Shown: one piece after another, positions 1 to 11,759 of the stretch
Layout of the letters: each line of letters opens with the position of its first letter
How positions within the stretch are numbered: position 1 is the first letter of the stretch
NCBI RefSeq assembly: GCF_000090795.2
Contig: NW_003546243.1
Coordinates: forward strand, 1,119,692-1,183,691
Reading direction: 5' to 3'
Length of the DNA: 64,000 nt
From: Amphimedon queenslandica
Taxonomy: Eukaryota; Porifera; Demospongiae; Haplosclerida; Niphatidae
Notes under the pieces: model-generated
Told to the model about the DNA's origin: nothing
The model's input: the letters and a program-made list of their open reading frames with translations, nothing else
The model's database searches: none
Made by a program: the position numbers and the translations under genes

Positions 1-2083
1 GTATATGCCATTGGTGGTAGTGCTTTAATGTAGTTTGAGCTTGCATGGAGTGAGTGGGTTAGACTGATACGCCAATTTGCTAGCCTATACCTATACATAT
101 AAATTTACCTGTTTAGTATATGCAGTATTTGAATTGTGTCTTTGCTATAAAGGGCACCTTGGCATTGATACTGGTGTATAATGTCTTGGCGATTGTCTTG
201 TGGGAACGGGTCTTGCTTATTATTAACACATCACCTTTACTATTCATAGAGCATCCTGCCATCTCTCTCATCCTTATATCCATCTATTTCTTTATCTCTC
301 TCTCTTCTCTCTCACTGTGTGCTTAAGCCAAATTGTGTTATTTAATTCATTTCCTCTCTCCCTTCTAATAAATATCCCTTTGGTGGCATATGAAAGTTTG
401 TATACAGAAACCTATAGGAGACATCATTATGACAGTGAGCTTTTGCATGTACGTGTTCGTTTATTATTATGCTTTACATTATAATGTTGACACTGATGGA
501 CTATCTAATCAAGCAAAAATAAACTGAGGCTACGAATATACAGAAACTGTAAATTGTATACATAAAAGAATAAGATCAACATCTCATGCAATCAATGACT
601 AAGCTACACACAAAGAAACTTTTGTTAGAAGTCAAAATGTAACCAAAGAGAAGCTGCAAGTTGCAATGTATATAAGTGCTTTCCTTTCTTGTGTTATGTC
701 ATCTTGTTGTTTACTAGTTCTGATATATTTGATAACAAAATCCTTGGTATTTCTGATATTGTATTAGTGGATTCATAATTAGGTACTCTAGTATGTGTCT
801 TATGAAAGGTGGGTCCCACTCTTCATCCTTTGTTGTGTCTTTTAAACTATTTGGTGGGTCATTCCATCTCGCTATATCTCCTCTCTGTTATGCATTAGAG
901 TGCCTGTTATGGTATATTACTATACTTTAGTTACCAAAAACACACGCACAATGCTACGCCAACTCACAACCACACACATCATGCTGTCATTGCTGATGAG
1001 ACACAGTCATATGATTTATTGTTAAGTACAGCGGTGGCAAGAGCTGTATTTAGTAAATGACAGCTGGCAGTGTCTGTGGGCTTGTGTTCAGTTTTGGCAG
1101 TGCCAGGTACTTTTGTTGACTGCATTTTTTGGATAGTATACTGCTGTGTTGTGCTTGTTGTATAAAGGGAAAGTTAATCCTAAGCCATTACTATAAACAA
1201 CATTTCTAAATATTCAATAGTAAGAAAGGATATGACTCAAGCACATTACGCCATGTCATACTGATGCTGTCTGTCCCTCTATGGCTACTAAAACAAGTAC
1301 CTTGGTCCTTGTTTGTTATGCATGTATATTTTCAACTGCTAATTGGTTCTCTGCTATTCTAATGCAGCTGTGTTTACTGTGCATATATGTCTTGTCTATT
1401 GTACGCTGGTTTATTTATAATTTCCAACTCATGTTTGATATTTCAAAGACAAACCATTTGACTACCTCTTTGTTTGTCTTTTGTTTAGTCATTGAACCTG
1501 TTTACAATCCATACACTCCCAACAGCAACTGTTGGAGTCCTGTCAACCAAACATGCCTACTTATATTAATCATTGCCTTCTCATTTCTCCTTTAAGAGAA
1601 CTACCTTTATACAGCATCTAGTATTCTTTGTCTTATGTACATTGCTAGCTATAAGATTAGCATTGTGTTGGCATTATAGTGTTGGCATTAGTAGCCAGTA
1701 AAGGCGTGACATACAGAGGAATGTGTGTAGGTAGACATGATTCATCTACCAGGACAAACAACCCTCAGATACACCTCATCCTTGGATAGTGTCTTATTTG
1801 ATATTGTCTTCCTTTTAATGCATTTTAATGCATAGCCTATTACATTACATGAATTAGACTAATCACTTGTTCCCATTAATTGTATTAAGTGCATATGTAC
1901 ATCCATCACCTGGTGCCATTTAGTATTCATTAGTTTGAGTGTCACCCATTATTTGTTCTCTTAAGCACTTAAGAGATACCAAACACCTTTTATCTTGCTC
2001 TATTGTTGAATATCAATCAATGATCTCAAGAATTGATGATCTATATCTGTCAATCACATTATTCATTGTTACTGTCATTACAG
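1..2083. other. no gene identified; intron of the next gene or intergenic
   Basis: I see no exon with convincing splice signals and protein-like composition here. The open frames are short and T-rich or hydrophobic by composition. The exon beginning at 2084 starts in phase 1, so at least one upstream exon must exist. It may lie in this stretch unrecognised, or before the window. Confidence 0.4.
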
Positions 2084-4673
2084 GTGACAGGATCAGGATA
2101 CTTGATATTGGTCTAAGAAAGAGCCCAATGCGTACTTTGGGTAGCTTGTGCACTAGCACGTCAATGTCAAAGATGTATTCATCCAACATGACCATCAGTC
2201 AAATGGGCTCCGTATCGAATATTAGTAAGTAGTATATGGAAGTATCTATGTTACTGCTACACTGAGATCATAGTTCAATATTTTAAATTATATTTATGCT
2301 GTATATTTGATTATTATTATTTATTTGGCAATGGTTCATGTTAGCAATTTCTTATTATTATTATGACAGGTCATGATGTTACGTCTGATAATGAGCACTC
2401 GCCATCGCATACTTCGACCATTGATAGCAGATACACTTCGTCATCATCATCTCCCCGTCATCACTCCAGCACTTTTCATAATACTCACACTCCTCCTGGC
2501 AGTAACTCTCCTCAGCACAGACCACACCAGAAAAGCGTCAGTCCACCTCACAAAAGAGGACACTATTACGTTAACGTCTCACCACGCCCACCTTTATCAC
2601 CTACTGAGACTCCGCCCAGTTTGTCGCCAAATAGAACCCCAGAAAAAACTTCTGTTGGAGTTAAGAAGCCTTTACCATCCGGGGTGAGTGGGCATCATCC
2701 GTACAGCAAGATACAGCAACATTCACCAAAACATGTAGTCACGGGGAAGATCCCTCCGCCAAAAATAGCATCCTCGAAAACTCAAGCAGAGAAGGTTGAT
2801 TCCACCAACCCATTTAGTGCTATGATTAGTCATCAATCACAAAAAGTTGAAGACTCGTCTTTCCAGAGACACGTCGATAAAGGAGAAAGCGGAGGAGGAA
2901 GTCTTCATGGCATGCGTCGCTCTTTTCGCTATCGACAGATAACGCTTAAAAAAGAGAAGGCAATATTCAGTGAGGTATATGAAGAAGGGGAGGAGGAGGA
3001 GGAGGAAGAGGAGGAGTACAGCAGTGATGAGACTGACAGGGAACAAAGCACAGAGAGAGGGATAGAAGAGACGACCGAACCCTCTCTGTACAAGAAGAAA
3101 AAGTTGGCTAAATCCAGTCCTAATTTAAGCGAGATTGGGAGGTCTAAAGGACCCAGGAAGAGAATCAACACTGGAACTGGACGACACAAAATTGCCGGAG
3201 CCTCTACTATAGATAACAATAATGAGGAGTCATTCTTTTCCCCAACCTCTTATCAACCGGCTTGCAGTTATTCAAAAGTCACTGTTGTTGGGGTTAAGGT
3301 TTCAAACTGTCCAATGAATGAGCTACTCCCTCCACCACCACTGCAGCTAAAGGAGCAGAGAAAGAGTGGGTCTCTTCGTAATTCAATCAGTGATGGTGCA
3401 CTCTGTCCTTCTCCCTTACCACCCGACACTTTGTGTCAATTTGGTGACGATGAAGATGATATTGTCCTACCAAACAGGTACATACATTACCATTTATTAT
3501 TATTATACATTAATTATGTATTGTGTTAGGTTTTCAAATGAACACAGTTTTGATGTCTCCAGTGTCAATTCCCTTGATGCTATTGTTGTTGCCCCACCAT
3601 TAATGTTCAATGACGAAGAACAAAAGAATGACAAAGTAGGGACATTTCCCAGAAATGAAGCAGCTTACGTTATAATTTGCATTGATTAGGTGAAAGGGAT
3701 TTCATTAGAGCCTGATGAAATAACAGTGAGACTTAAAAAAGACAAAGAAACTGAAGAAGAGGAAGAAGAAGATGAAGTTAGCAGGCGAAGCACAGAGTCC
3801 AGTGACACTGGCTACACAAGCAGTCCAAGCTACAACAAGAAAAATACTGAGACTAGAGGTATATTGTGTGTACATCAATCAGTACATGTATAAGTACTAA
3901 TAACAATAGTGTCTATGATGCTGAGAACTCATTTAGTGCCAACAAGCCATAAACAAAACCCACATTATTGCCATATTGTTACTTCTATGTACCGTATTTA
4001 ATGCAAAATACCCATTTAGTTACTACAATCTAGTGTATCATAATACTTACTATAGTGAATTATACTCTCTCTTTTTTGCAGGTAGTGAGAGCTGGTCTTC
4101 AGATGTGCCACCATTGCCACGTTCGGCAGAAAGAACTTGCATACCTCTTGTATTCTATACGAGGAATGTTTGGAAACCAAGCGGTAAGGGGAAAGACCTT
4201 ATTGGTATCCAAGTTTGCCTTGTGGAAGAGCATTGTCAAGGACTGATTAATGTAAGTGTGCAATATAACAAATTAAAAGCTAATTTTTTAATATGTCAAA
4301 GCAGAAGTTGATTAATTTTCTACATACAGGACTTGCTGGCATTAAAAGAGTTGGAAGGCTATTATCAGGTTGAAAGTGAAGTTGAGCAAGGGCCCAACTC
4401 GGTCACAACTCCAACCAGTGATGTAATGACTGTTGAAACATCATTGGAGGATCTTGAGTTTGGTTTCAAAGTCATCAAGAGCACGCAAAAGGTAAAAACA
4501 ACATAATATTTACATTTTGATCTCTTTTACTTTAGGACATGTTCAAGAAGAAAGTGAAGGCGTTTGATTTTGAAGTAAAGAACTTATTCAACGAAAGTAA
4601 AAAGCCTTTCTCGTGCGAGGTTCAAATTAAATGTTTGAATGAGATTGTGACAATACCCATTGAGTTTGATTAA
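2084..4673 (+). CDS. unrecognised intrinsically disordered protein, 3' part of gene
   Basis: I do not recognise the family. Seven exons join with consistent phase: 2084-2224, 2370-3477, 3530-3635, 3690-3858, 4082-4251, 4330-4491 and 4536-4673, ending in TAA. The introns are mostly 50-220 bp. The 1.1-kb exon encodes a Ser/Pro/Thr-rich low-complexity chain with 'SPPHK' and 'SPRPP' motifs, an acidic run (EEGEEEEEEEEEYSSDE) and basic patches. Another acidic run follows near 3750. The last ~150 residues (4082 onward) look folded: they mix hydrophobic and charged residues and end '...NEIVTIPIEFD'. This suggests a scaffold with a C-terminal globular domain. The 5' end is missing or not recognised because the first listed exon needs one nucleotide from an upstream exon. 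A cytoskeletal or signalling adaptor is possible but not shown. Confidence 0.7.
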
Positions 4674-4720
4674 TATACTCCTAGCTCTACATGTATGTGT
4701 CATTATTATTGTAAATAAAC

Positions 4721-4805
<85 letters not shown>

Positions 4806-5050
4806 GTCTTATTATCTAACTAACAAATAGCAGTAACCTAACATTAATACATATAATTGTAATTATAATTAATACTAATTTTGTACTATTTTTGTATGCC
4901 AACTAATATTCATTTTTATTATCATTTGAAAGATTTTATGATTGTTTGCCTTAATAATTTTTTTATTCTACAAGAGAGCGAGAGAGAGTTCGTACTTCAT
5001 ACAACACAAAATTTATCTGTAAAAATTTTTTAAATCATGGATAGAAATTT
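4674..5050. repeat. (ATT)n microsatellite in the 3' intergenic gap
   Basis: Between the convergent stop codons at 4673 and 5051 lies a nearly pure ATT trinucleotide run at about 4720-4804, followed by AT-rich sequence. An AATAAA-like motif just before it may be the polyadenylation signal of the upstream gene. No gene is seen. Confidence 0.8.
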
Positions 5051-7422
5051 TCATTGTTTTAGCTCAAGTATCAAATCACAGATTAGATGGGCTGCCTTGA
5101 CAAGAACGTCTTTCTTGCATCGACAGAATGCCAGCCTAATGAACCTCTCCTTACCAGTAGGACAAACACTATATACACAATGTACATTCATAATAATATG
5201 GGGACATTATCTACCTATAAGCATCACCAGGAAAAATGAGTATTTTCTTGTCATTTTTACATCTTTCGACAAATTCTGTACAAGGAAAACACGGTATCAC
5301 ATGCTTTGTAAGTTATAAACTTACCGGAACAACTAAGAGAGAGCTCATCAGGTAGTTTTACCCATAAAAAATATCCACCCTGGATGAACATAAAGAAAAG
5401 ACTATTACTAGTGTGCTCACCTTGGGTTCTTGTGTTATTACTGATGGTACACGTGAACAAAATACCTCAAGCATTGCCTTACAGCATTCCTGCAATGATA
5501 GTAACTAAAGACACATCAGTGCTTCCCTTCCTAACTTGATTGTTTGTTTTAGAGTCCTCAATCAGTTTATCAACTTCTCTGTTCTTCATTAATTCGGTTA
5601 TGATACCTGACATTGCATGATTGAGGGCCCCACCAGAGAGAAGCAAGCATCTACAGGATGGCATAACAATAATCATTACTAATTTGATTTCTGTTTATTT
5701 ACGATTTCAGTAATGACTGGATCAGTCTTTGAGGAGCTTCAAGCCAGCCTAATCTTATCCCAGGAGCAAATAACTTTGAGAAACTTCCATTAGAAACAAC
5801 ATGACCACCATCGTAATCAGAATCACTGAGAGAGAGATAAAAGGGGAGATGAAGGGATTAAACGAACTATCAAGTTGTTTCATACTTTTTGTCATCGTAA
5901 GCAAACAGTCTTTGTGGTGGTGGCTCAGTAGTGAAATCATTAGGAAAATAAAGCAAATTGTAAACGTCATCACAGACAACTAACAAGTTGTACTTGCGTG
6001 CTATTTTAATTATCTTCCAACACCTTTCTGAGAATTAAAAATAAATATTTCAAACTAACATTCCTCCTTATACAATATGTACAACCTGGTAACAGGCAAA
6101 CTCCAGTTGGATTCTGAAACTGTGGTACTAAATAAAGCATTGCCCAGTAGGGTCTCAAAGGGGTGGGGCTCCACTGTTGCCTGGCGACAGAGTGAGACTG
6201 AATGGCGGCCTCTAGAGCATCTGGGTCAATCCCGTCTCTATCCATAGAAACTGAAAACAAGATAAGATAACATCTTACAACAACAGTGTCAAACCTAAGC
6301 ATCTAAAAAACAAACAAGCTACATGTATATTTCTCTGGCTTTGCATGATTTTTCTGCCTGAGGGTTGCATGATTTTGTAGACTCATTAAGATAAAGATAC
6401 CAACCATGTAGGTTTTATTTGATCATAATACAAACTAATGCATACAAAAACAAACAAGCTCCATGTACATGTATTATATATATATCTATTGTCACCCTAA
6501 CCTGGTTGGCAGTTGCGTCTAAGTCCATTTCTTAATATATCAATGGCAATGAAATAAGAGAATTCCTCCATAAATACTAAATCTCCTGGACCAAAAAAGA
6601 CACTAGAAATAAGGTGGAGGCCACTGGTGGCACCTGATGTCTCCACAAGATCTGATCTGTGAGAAAAATGAAAGTTCTTCATACGTAATTGATTATAACA
6701 ATCAAGAATAGTTTTCAGGGTCTGTTCAAAACCTTTGCTTTTTCAAAAATTAAAAACGGTCATAACTCAAAAATTATTTGCCAGAAACAGCTCAAACTTT
6801 CTACATAGCATAAGGACATCAATGTGTATCAGAAAATGTAATAAAAATTAGGGGTGATTTCGGAGCCATTTTTTGAAAAAAAACCATGGGCTATAATAGC
6901 CTTGAGTATTTTTCAAAAATTGGCCCATTTTAAAAAATGGCCATAACTCGAAAATTATTTGACGAAATCATCCCAAACTTTCTACACAGCATAAGTACAT
7001 CAATATGTATCTAAAAATGTAATAAAAATTGGTGGTGATTTCGGAGCCATTTTTTGGAAAAAACCATGGGCTATAGCCTTGGGTATTTTTCAAAAATTGG
7101 CCCATTTAAAAAAATGCTCATAATTCAAAAATTATTTGTTGGAATCAGCTCAAACTTTCTACATAGCATAAGGACATCAATATGCATCAGAAAATATAAT
7201 TGAAAATTGCCCCTCACTTGTCTACTGGTGTTTTGTAATGACGCTTAAGAAATTCAGCTAAGGTTTCTCGATAATCATCATGCCCTAAATCAGGACCATA
7301 TGTCATCAGTTGAACTGCATCTGGTACGTCCTGTGCAAAAAAATTGAAAATGAAAGTTTGCATATTTCTAGAGTTTGGGCAATTATGAAGGTTTATGCAA
7401 AATTGATTGTATTATTAATACA

Positions 7423-7464
<42 letters not shown>

Positions 7465-7622
7465 GTTTGCAAGTCAATAAGAATGGCTCCACTCACTAAT
7501 GAAGTCTGTGCTGCCCCTTGTAACAATTTCACACTTTTCTCAAGCATAAAATCCCCAGGAGCTCCTTTTTGTAGGTTTATAACGTCAGAAGAAGTGGACT
7601 TAAAAGAATGAATAGAGGTCAT
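5051..7622 (-). CDS. PLP-dependent class I/II aminotransferase (aminoadipate/kynurenine-type, LysN/YER152C-like)
   Basis: Fold-type I aminotransferase that would move an amino group from an amino acid to a 2-oxo acid using pyridoxal phosphate. Eleven exons read on the minus strand keep phase: 7622-7497, 7330-7218, 6656-6502, 6250-6086, 6027-5886, 5825-5703, 5650-5536, 5489-5421, 5379-5325, 5275-5215 and 5168-5051, about 413 aa, a usual length. Landmarks in order: 'YGPDLG' near the substrate loop, '[10 protein letters not shown]' (phosphate-binding turn), '[10 protein letters not shown]' with the conserved Asn-Pro-Thr-Gly, '[10 protein letters not shown]' with the cofactor-contacting Asp and Tyr, '[17 protein letters not shown]' with the PLP lysine, '[10 protein letters not shown]', and 'FIRLAFCR' with the carboxylate-binding Arg region. 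No targeting peptide is obvious, so a cytosolic enzyme is likely. The exact substrate is not determined. It shares a divergent promoter with a PLP-homeostasis gene. Confidence 0.9.
6700..7205. repeat. tandem ~190-bp repeat with palindromic centre, variant core
   Basis: About two and a half copies lie in intron 2 of the aminotransferase gene. Each unit has the arm 'CATAACTCAAAAATTATT', then 'CAAACTTTCTACA', then 'GCATAAGGACATCAATATG', and a centre with GGCTATAGCC next to CCATGGG. The unit layout matches the repeat at 12417-12890, but the central palindrome sequence differs. Confidence 0.7.
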
Positions 7623-7673
7623 TGTGTTGGTGGGCGTGGCTAAAATTCAGTCACGCCCATATACAATGAAAAA
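7623..7673. promoter_or_regulatory. 51-bp bidirectional promoter between two PLP-related genes
   Basis: Only 51 bp separate the start codons of the divergent aminotransferase and PLPBP genes. The gap holds GGGCGTGGC and, inverted 11 bp later, CACGCCC, which form a short inverted pair of GC/CACCC-type boxes. Both initiation regions must therefore overlap. Factor binding is inferred. Confidence 0.6.
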
Positions 7674-8426
7674 ATGGCTGCCTCTGGAGAAGGGCTTGAA
7701 CTGAGCCACTCAGAATCATCCGAAATGATTTCGCGCATAAAACTGGTTTTAGACAAGATGGCTAGCCTGAGCTTAGAAGCTGGTCGACCTGTTCCTAGAT
7801 TAGTTGCAGTGAGCAAGACCAAACCACCAGAAATGATAAGGGTTGCACATATGGAAGGAGGCCTACTCCATTTTGGTGAAAACTATGCCCAAGAGTTGAT
7901 AGAGAAAGCAAACCATCCTCTCCTCAGTGATCTGGACATACGATGGCATTTTGTCGGTCACTTGCAAAGAAACAAAACGAACCAACTCCTCAGTAATGTA
8001 CCCAAACTGTGGATGATTGAAACTATTGATACGCCTCGTCTTGCATCCTCTGTTGATGGAGCCTTACAAAGAATTAATCCCGACAAGAAGCTAAGGGTTC
8101 TCGTTCAAGTTAATACGAGCGGGGAAGAGAGTAAGCATGGTTGCCAACCTGAGGACGTCCCTTCTTTGTTTGAGCACATGCTCAGTAACTGCTCCAGCTT
8201 GAATCCTATTGGCCTGATGACTATTGGACGGCCTGATCACAATTACCAAATGGGACCAAATCCTGACTTTGAATTGATGAAGAGATTACGTGATGTTTTG
8301 ATTGGACGATTTGATTTGAAAGAGGTGGAGCTGAGTATGGGTATGTCCGCAGATTATGAACATGCAATTCATGAAGGCAGCACCAATCTAAGAATAGGTA
8401 GTACCATATTTGGCAAGAGAACATGA
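7674..8426 (+). CDS. PLPBP: pyridoxal phosphate homeostasis protein (PLPBP/PROSC/YggS family)
   Basis: Cytosolic or mitochondrial PLP-binding protein with a fold-type III TIM-like barrel, known to buffer and deliver vitamin B6 cofactor; no enzymatic activity is established for the family. One exon encodes 250 aa, close to the usual 230-275. Signature stretches are 'LVAVSKTKP' with the PLP-binding lysine, 'HFGENYAQEL', 'WHFVGHLQRNK', 'VQVNTSGEESKHG', 'GLMTIG', and 'LSMGMSADYEHAIHEGST' with the phosphate-binding Ser/Thr, then 'RIGSTIFG'. The absence of introns contrasts with the 11-exon neighbour. The start chosen gives an 'MAASGEG' N-terminus immediately after the shared promoter. Confidence 0.97.
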   Translation: MAASGEGLELSHSESSEMISRIKLVLDKMASLSLEAGRPVPRLVAVSKTKPPEMIRVAHMEGGLLHFGENYAQELIEKANHPLLSDLDIRWHFVGHLQRNKTNQLLSNVPKLWMIETIDTPRLASSVDGALQRINPDKKLRVLVQVNTSGEESKHGCQPEDVPSLFEHMLSNCSSLNPIGLMTIGRPDHNYQMGPNPDFELMKRLRDVLIGRFDLKEVELSMGMSADYEHAIHEGSTNLRIGSTIFGKRT

Positions 8427-8906
8427 CGTTATTACTACTGCATAATATTACTGTATTATTGTTATTTTTTTCCGTGTATATTTGTATTATAAGGACATGA
8501 TAAACATTGCTATCATTACTGAATGTTATTTATTATTAAATTTTAACCAAAGTTAGTGGTCGTTTCGAGTCATTATCTGGCATACTATAACAAAGTATAG
8601 CAGTAAAAGCACTGGGTTAATCCTGCTTGTGACCAACAACAATTGCCACAGGGTAACATTACTCACTCAGTAACATTGCAATTGTAGCTACATAACCTAT
8701 ATCACTTTACTATTGGTATTGCTGTCGCCAGTTCACATTAAAGAACCACATAATTATATAAGGTCATCATTTAAATTGAATACCAATTAAACTATTAAAT
8801 ATTTATGACAAACAAAATGATAGCAATCACTTGAAAGTTAAACATTCAACTTATCACTTAAAGGGAGCAGCGTATAGCTCTACTCTTATTTACTTGCCAG
8901 GGAAAC
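8427..8906. other. intergenic; no gene seen
   Basis: AT-rich spacer between the PLPBP gene and the first ML-domain gene. It holds an AAAGGGAGCAGCG segment shortly before the next start codon. I see no coding potential and no clear TATA box. Confidence 0.6.
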
Positions 8907-9512
8907 ATGAAAACCATCATAACAACTGCTCTTCTTCTTGTTTTTAATTTGGCTTTTACTGAAAGCAACAATCTTTGGACAGACTGCAGTAAGTGAAATA
9001 TTATATATTGTAAATATATCATTGTTATTCTAAACATAAGGCTCAAGTGATGATAAGACAAGAGTGGAGCTGACATCGATATCAGTTGCACCAATTTTAC
9101 CAAAAAAGGGGCAATATATTACAGTTAATTTTGAGCTTATCATAAGTGCATGCACGCATTTGTCACTATTATTAATATTTTATGTATTTATTAGAGGAAG
9201 AGATTACATCTGGTGAAGTTTCTGTAAAGCTCATTTACAGTGTCATGCCAATTATTGATGAGGATCTGGACTTGTGCAACCTCATCACACAATTCAATAC
9301 AAAGTGCCCACTTGAAAAAGGAACTATACCAGTAAAAGTTACAAAATCCATCCCCAACTTCATACCTTCTGTAAGATTGCATGCACTTATTAATTTGCTA
9401 ATTTACCAGAATTATTTATCACTCCTAGGGATTGTACAAAGCTAATATAAATGCCACTGATCAAAATAATAAACAAATGTTTTGTGTGAATGGTCAGTTC
9501 AATATCCAATAA
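8907..9512 (+). CDS. secreted ML (MD-2-related lipid-recognition) domain protein, copy 1
   Basis: Small secreted beta-sandwich protein of the NPC2/MD-2/GM2A-like ML family, which binds sterols, phospholipids or glycolipids. Four exons: 8907-8988, 9041-9145, 9195-9370 and 9429-9512. The first encodes a signal peptide (MKTIITTALLLVFNLAFT) and 'NNLWTDCS'. Later parts show the family pattern: 'ITSGEVSVKLIY' strands, 'DLCNLI', 'KCPLEKGT', 'FIPSGLYKA' and a final 'MFCVNGQFNI'. Four cysteines remain, at positions typical for the fold. The stop overlaps a CAATAAAG polyadenylation-type signal. The gene directly downstream has the same exon structure. The ligand is unknown. Confidence 0.85.
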
Positions 9513-10005
9513 AGAACTTATGAATTTGAATCATTTTTTGTCGTTACTGTTTTCCTATTAGCATTAGTTATTATTATCATTATAAGTGAATAGATGAATC
9601 AGTTTTGAAACTGAAAATAAATGGTCCCTATTGGCAAATATGAAAGCTGCTTAAACAATGATGGCAAAGTGTAGACAAGCCCAGCAGCAGGGGTAATGTA
9701 ATCTTGCAGGCTGGATGGCACGTATAGCTAGAATAAATTATAGGAAAAAAAATATTAAAATGAGCAGTGGCATTTAAAAACAATAGCATTATGTCACATG
9801 TGTACATCATTTACTAATCATTGCATGTTATTGTATATCAATGTTGAAACGATTGTGATTCTGAAAGCAAAACACTCCCACCCGTCACTAGTTTATAACA
9901 TAAACAAAAGGTGGTTTACCTATAATCTCAGACTAGTTCTTGTGTGAGGCTCAATACTGCCTGTACGTATCTTTTGAAGCAATTACTAGAGTAGCTCTGA
10001 GAAAT

Positions 10006-10605
10006 ATGAAAGTCATCATAATTCCTGCACTCTTTCTTGTCTTGGCTTCAACTGCTACTTGTGATAACTTATGGAAAGACTGCAGTAAGTTACATGGAAT
10101 AATAAATGTGTAACTATTTCTGTTTATAAACAAAATAGGCACACCAGATGATAAGACAAGAATGGAAGTAACAAGCATCAAGATAACTCCAGATCCACCA
10201 CAAAAGGGGCAGAAAGTCAACATTGATGTTGAGCTTAATTTAAGTAAGGAATCACAGGGATGTAATGAGCCCTTGCTTCATACAATCTTTTACTGCAGAG
10301 GAAGAAGTCACATCTGGTGAAGTTGCCCTAAAGCTTAATTATGGTGTTATACCAATTGTTGATGAGAGTCTTGATTTTTGTGACCTTATCACACAGATCA
10401 ATAAGCAGTGCCCACTTCAGAAAGGGACTATCTCCATAAAACTCGATGAAGACCTTCCTAATTATATTCCTTCTGTAAGATCATAAATATTATGCCAATC
10501 TTTTTCATTTAATATCTTTAGGGCAAGTATGCAGGCAATGCTACTATCACTGATCAAAACAATAAAGAGCTTCTCTGCCTTCATTTGGAAATGGATCTTA
10601 ATTAA
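10006..10605 (+). CDS. secreted ML (MD-2-related lipid-recognition) domain protein, copy 2
   Basis: Tandem paralogue of the gene at 8907. Exons 10006-10084, 10139-10243, 10299-10474 and 10522-10605 have the same phases and almost the same lengths as copy 1. The signal peptide is 'MKVIIIPALFLVLASTATC'. The mature part has 'NLWKDCS', 'TSGEVALKLNYGVIPIVDE', 'DFCDLI', 'QCPLQKGTI', 'YIPSGKYAGNATI' and 'LLCLHLEMDLN'. Exon 3 is the best conserved part between copies, whereas introns have diverged, so the duplication is not very recent. Lipid transfer or innate recognition in the extracellular or endolysosomal space is inferred from the family. Confidence 0.85.
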
Positions 10606-11002
10606 TTAACATTATTAGCTGAACTTTGCTTTATCGTGTGAAACCTTTTACAGCTTTAATTTCTTAGTTTTATCATGAATTTTTAATGTTTAAAAAGTGT
10701 TTACACTTAACTAGTGCTTTGAAAGTGAAAGAAACTCTTCGTTGACTAACTGCCGCTGATTGTGTTGTTTGTGAAAGTAAACATTATCAATTTTAAGTTT
10801 CACTAGATGCGGTACGATAGCATAGGGAGAGATTTGAATGTTTACATAGCAAAGCCTGTTTAATAACTTGATATTATCATAACTTGATGATAAATAATCA
10901 AAATCATAGATCTAATCTAATCATACTATGCTTTACTTGAAATGAGGGACAGATTATTGATGATGAAAAAGTACAGAAATCTCCAAATGAATTCATACAG
11001 AT

Positions 11003-11343
11003 CAGGGGCGTATCTAGGAATTGGGGGAGGGGGGTGCTGAGGGTGCGCGAAGCGCGCCGCGATTTTGGCCACACCCACTTTTACGGCGGTAAAACGGCCT
11101 TTTCCTGCATTTTCGTCAATTACGGGTGGGACCAAGATCATTTTAAGCAAACTGCTATGTTACTGGTACTTCTGATTGCTCCTTAAAGCACTGGAAACTG
11201 CTGAAATCATGATAAGGGGGCTAGATAACTTTGTTAAGAGGCTTGGTAGTGATGCAAGAGTCCAGGAGTTCAGTAATTTTTTCTGAGCCCAGTCCTGAGG
11301 GGGGTGCTCAAGCCCCCTCAGCCCCCCCCCTAAATACGCCTCT
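11003..11343. mobile_element. hAT-type MITE (non-autonomous DNA transposon)
   Basis: Ends carry inverted repeats, CAGGGGCGTATCTAGG on the left and the complement of an AGAGGCGTATTTAGG type on the right, followed inward by G-runs and C-runs. The CAGGGGCGTA terminus is characteristic of hAT superfamily elements. A 7-base flanking direct repeat, acagatc versus gcagatc, is consistent with an 8-bp hAT target duplication with changes. About 340 bp without a transposase frame. Confidence 0.75.
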
Positions 11344-11759
11344 GCAGATCTAGTGTTTCCTAGCCTGTTGGGTTGCAGATCTATCCACATTGTTCCACGT
11401 TGTTAGAATATACGATTCATAAACTAGAAAAGGACGGAATAAACTGAGTAAAAGCCTAAAAGGATGTGTGAAAGGTCATTTGAGTCATTTCAGGCTAATA
11501 CTTAGTAATTTTAAAAGTATTATATAATGTTGCATGTATTAGATTTTTATTTATTCTTAATTGTAGTCTACTAGGCTAGCATTTGATTTGTAGATCTAGA
11601 TCTAGGATAATTAATGTCAAATGTCAGCTCCTTTGTTGATAGAGCTACTGTACATTATTTATGTCTTCATAACATGCAAAGGAGAGGAAGACATCAAAGC
11701 TGGTTGGTTGGCCTTTCTCGTCTAATCAGGAAAGTTTCATTATTTTTTCTTAATTTTAG

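Noticed and set aside
1281-1595. 104-aa hydrophobic frame
   Set aside because: T-rich composition alone explains the Phe/Leu/Ile content; no splice or family support.
10926-11390. Two minus-strand frames of about 75 aa
   Set aside because: They translate the hAT MITE and its G/C runs; no transposase motif.
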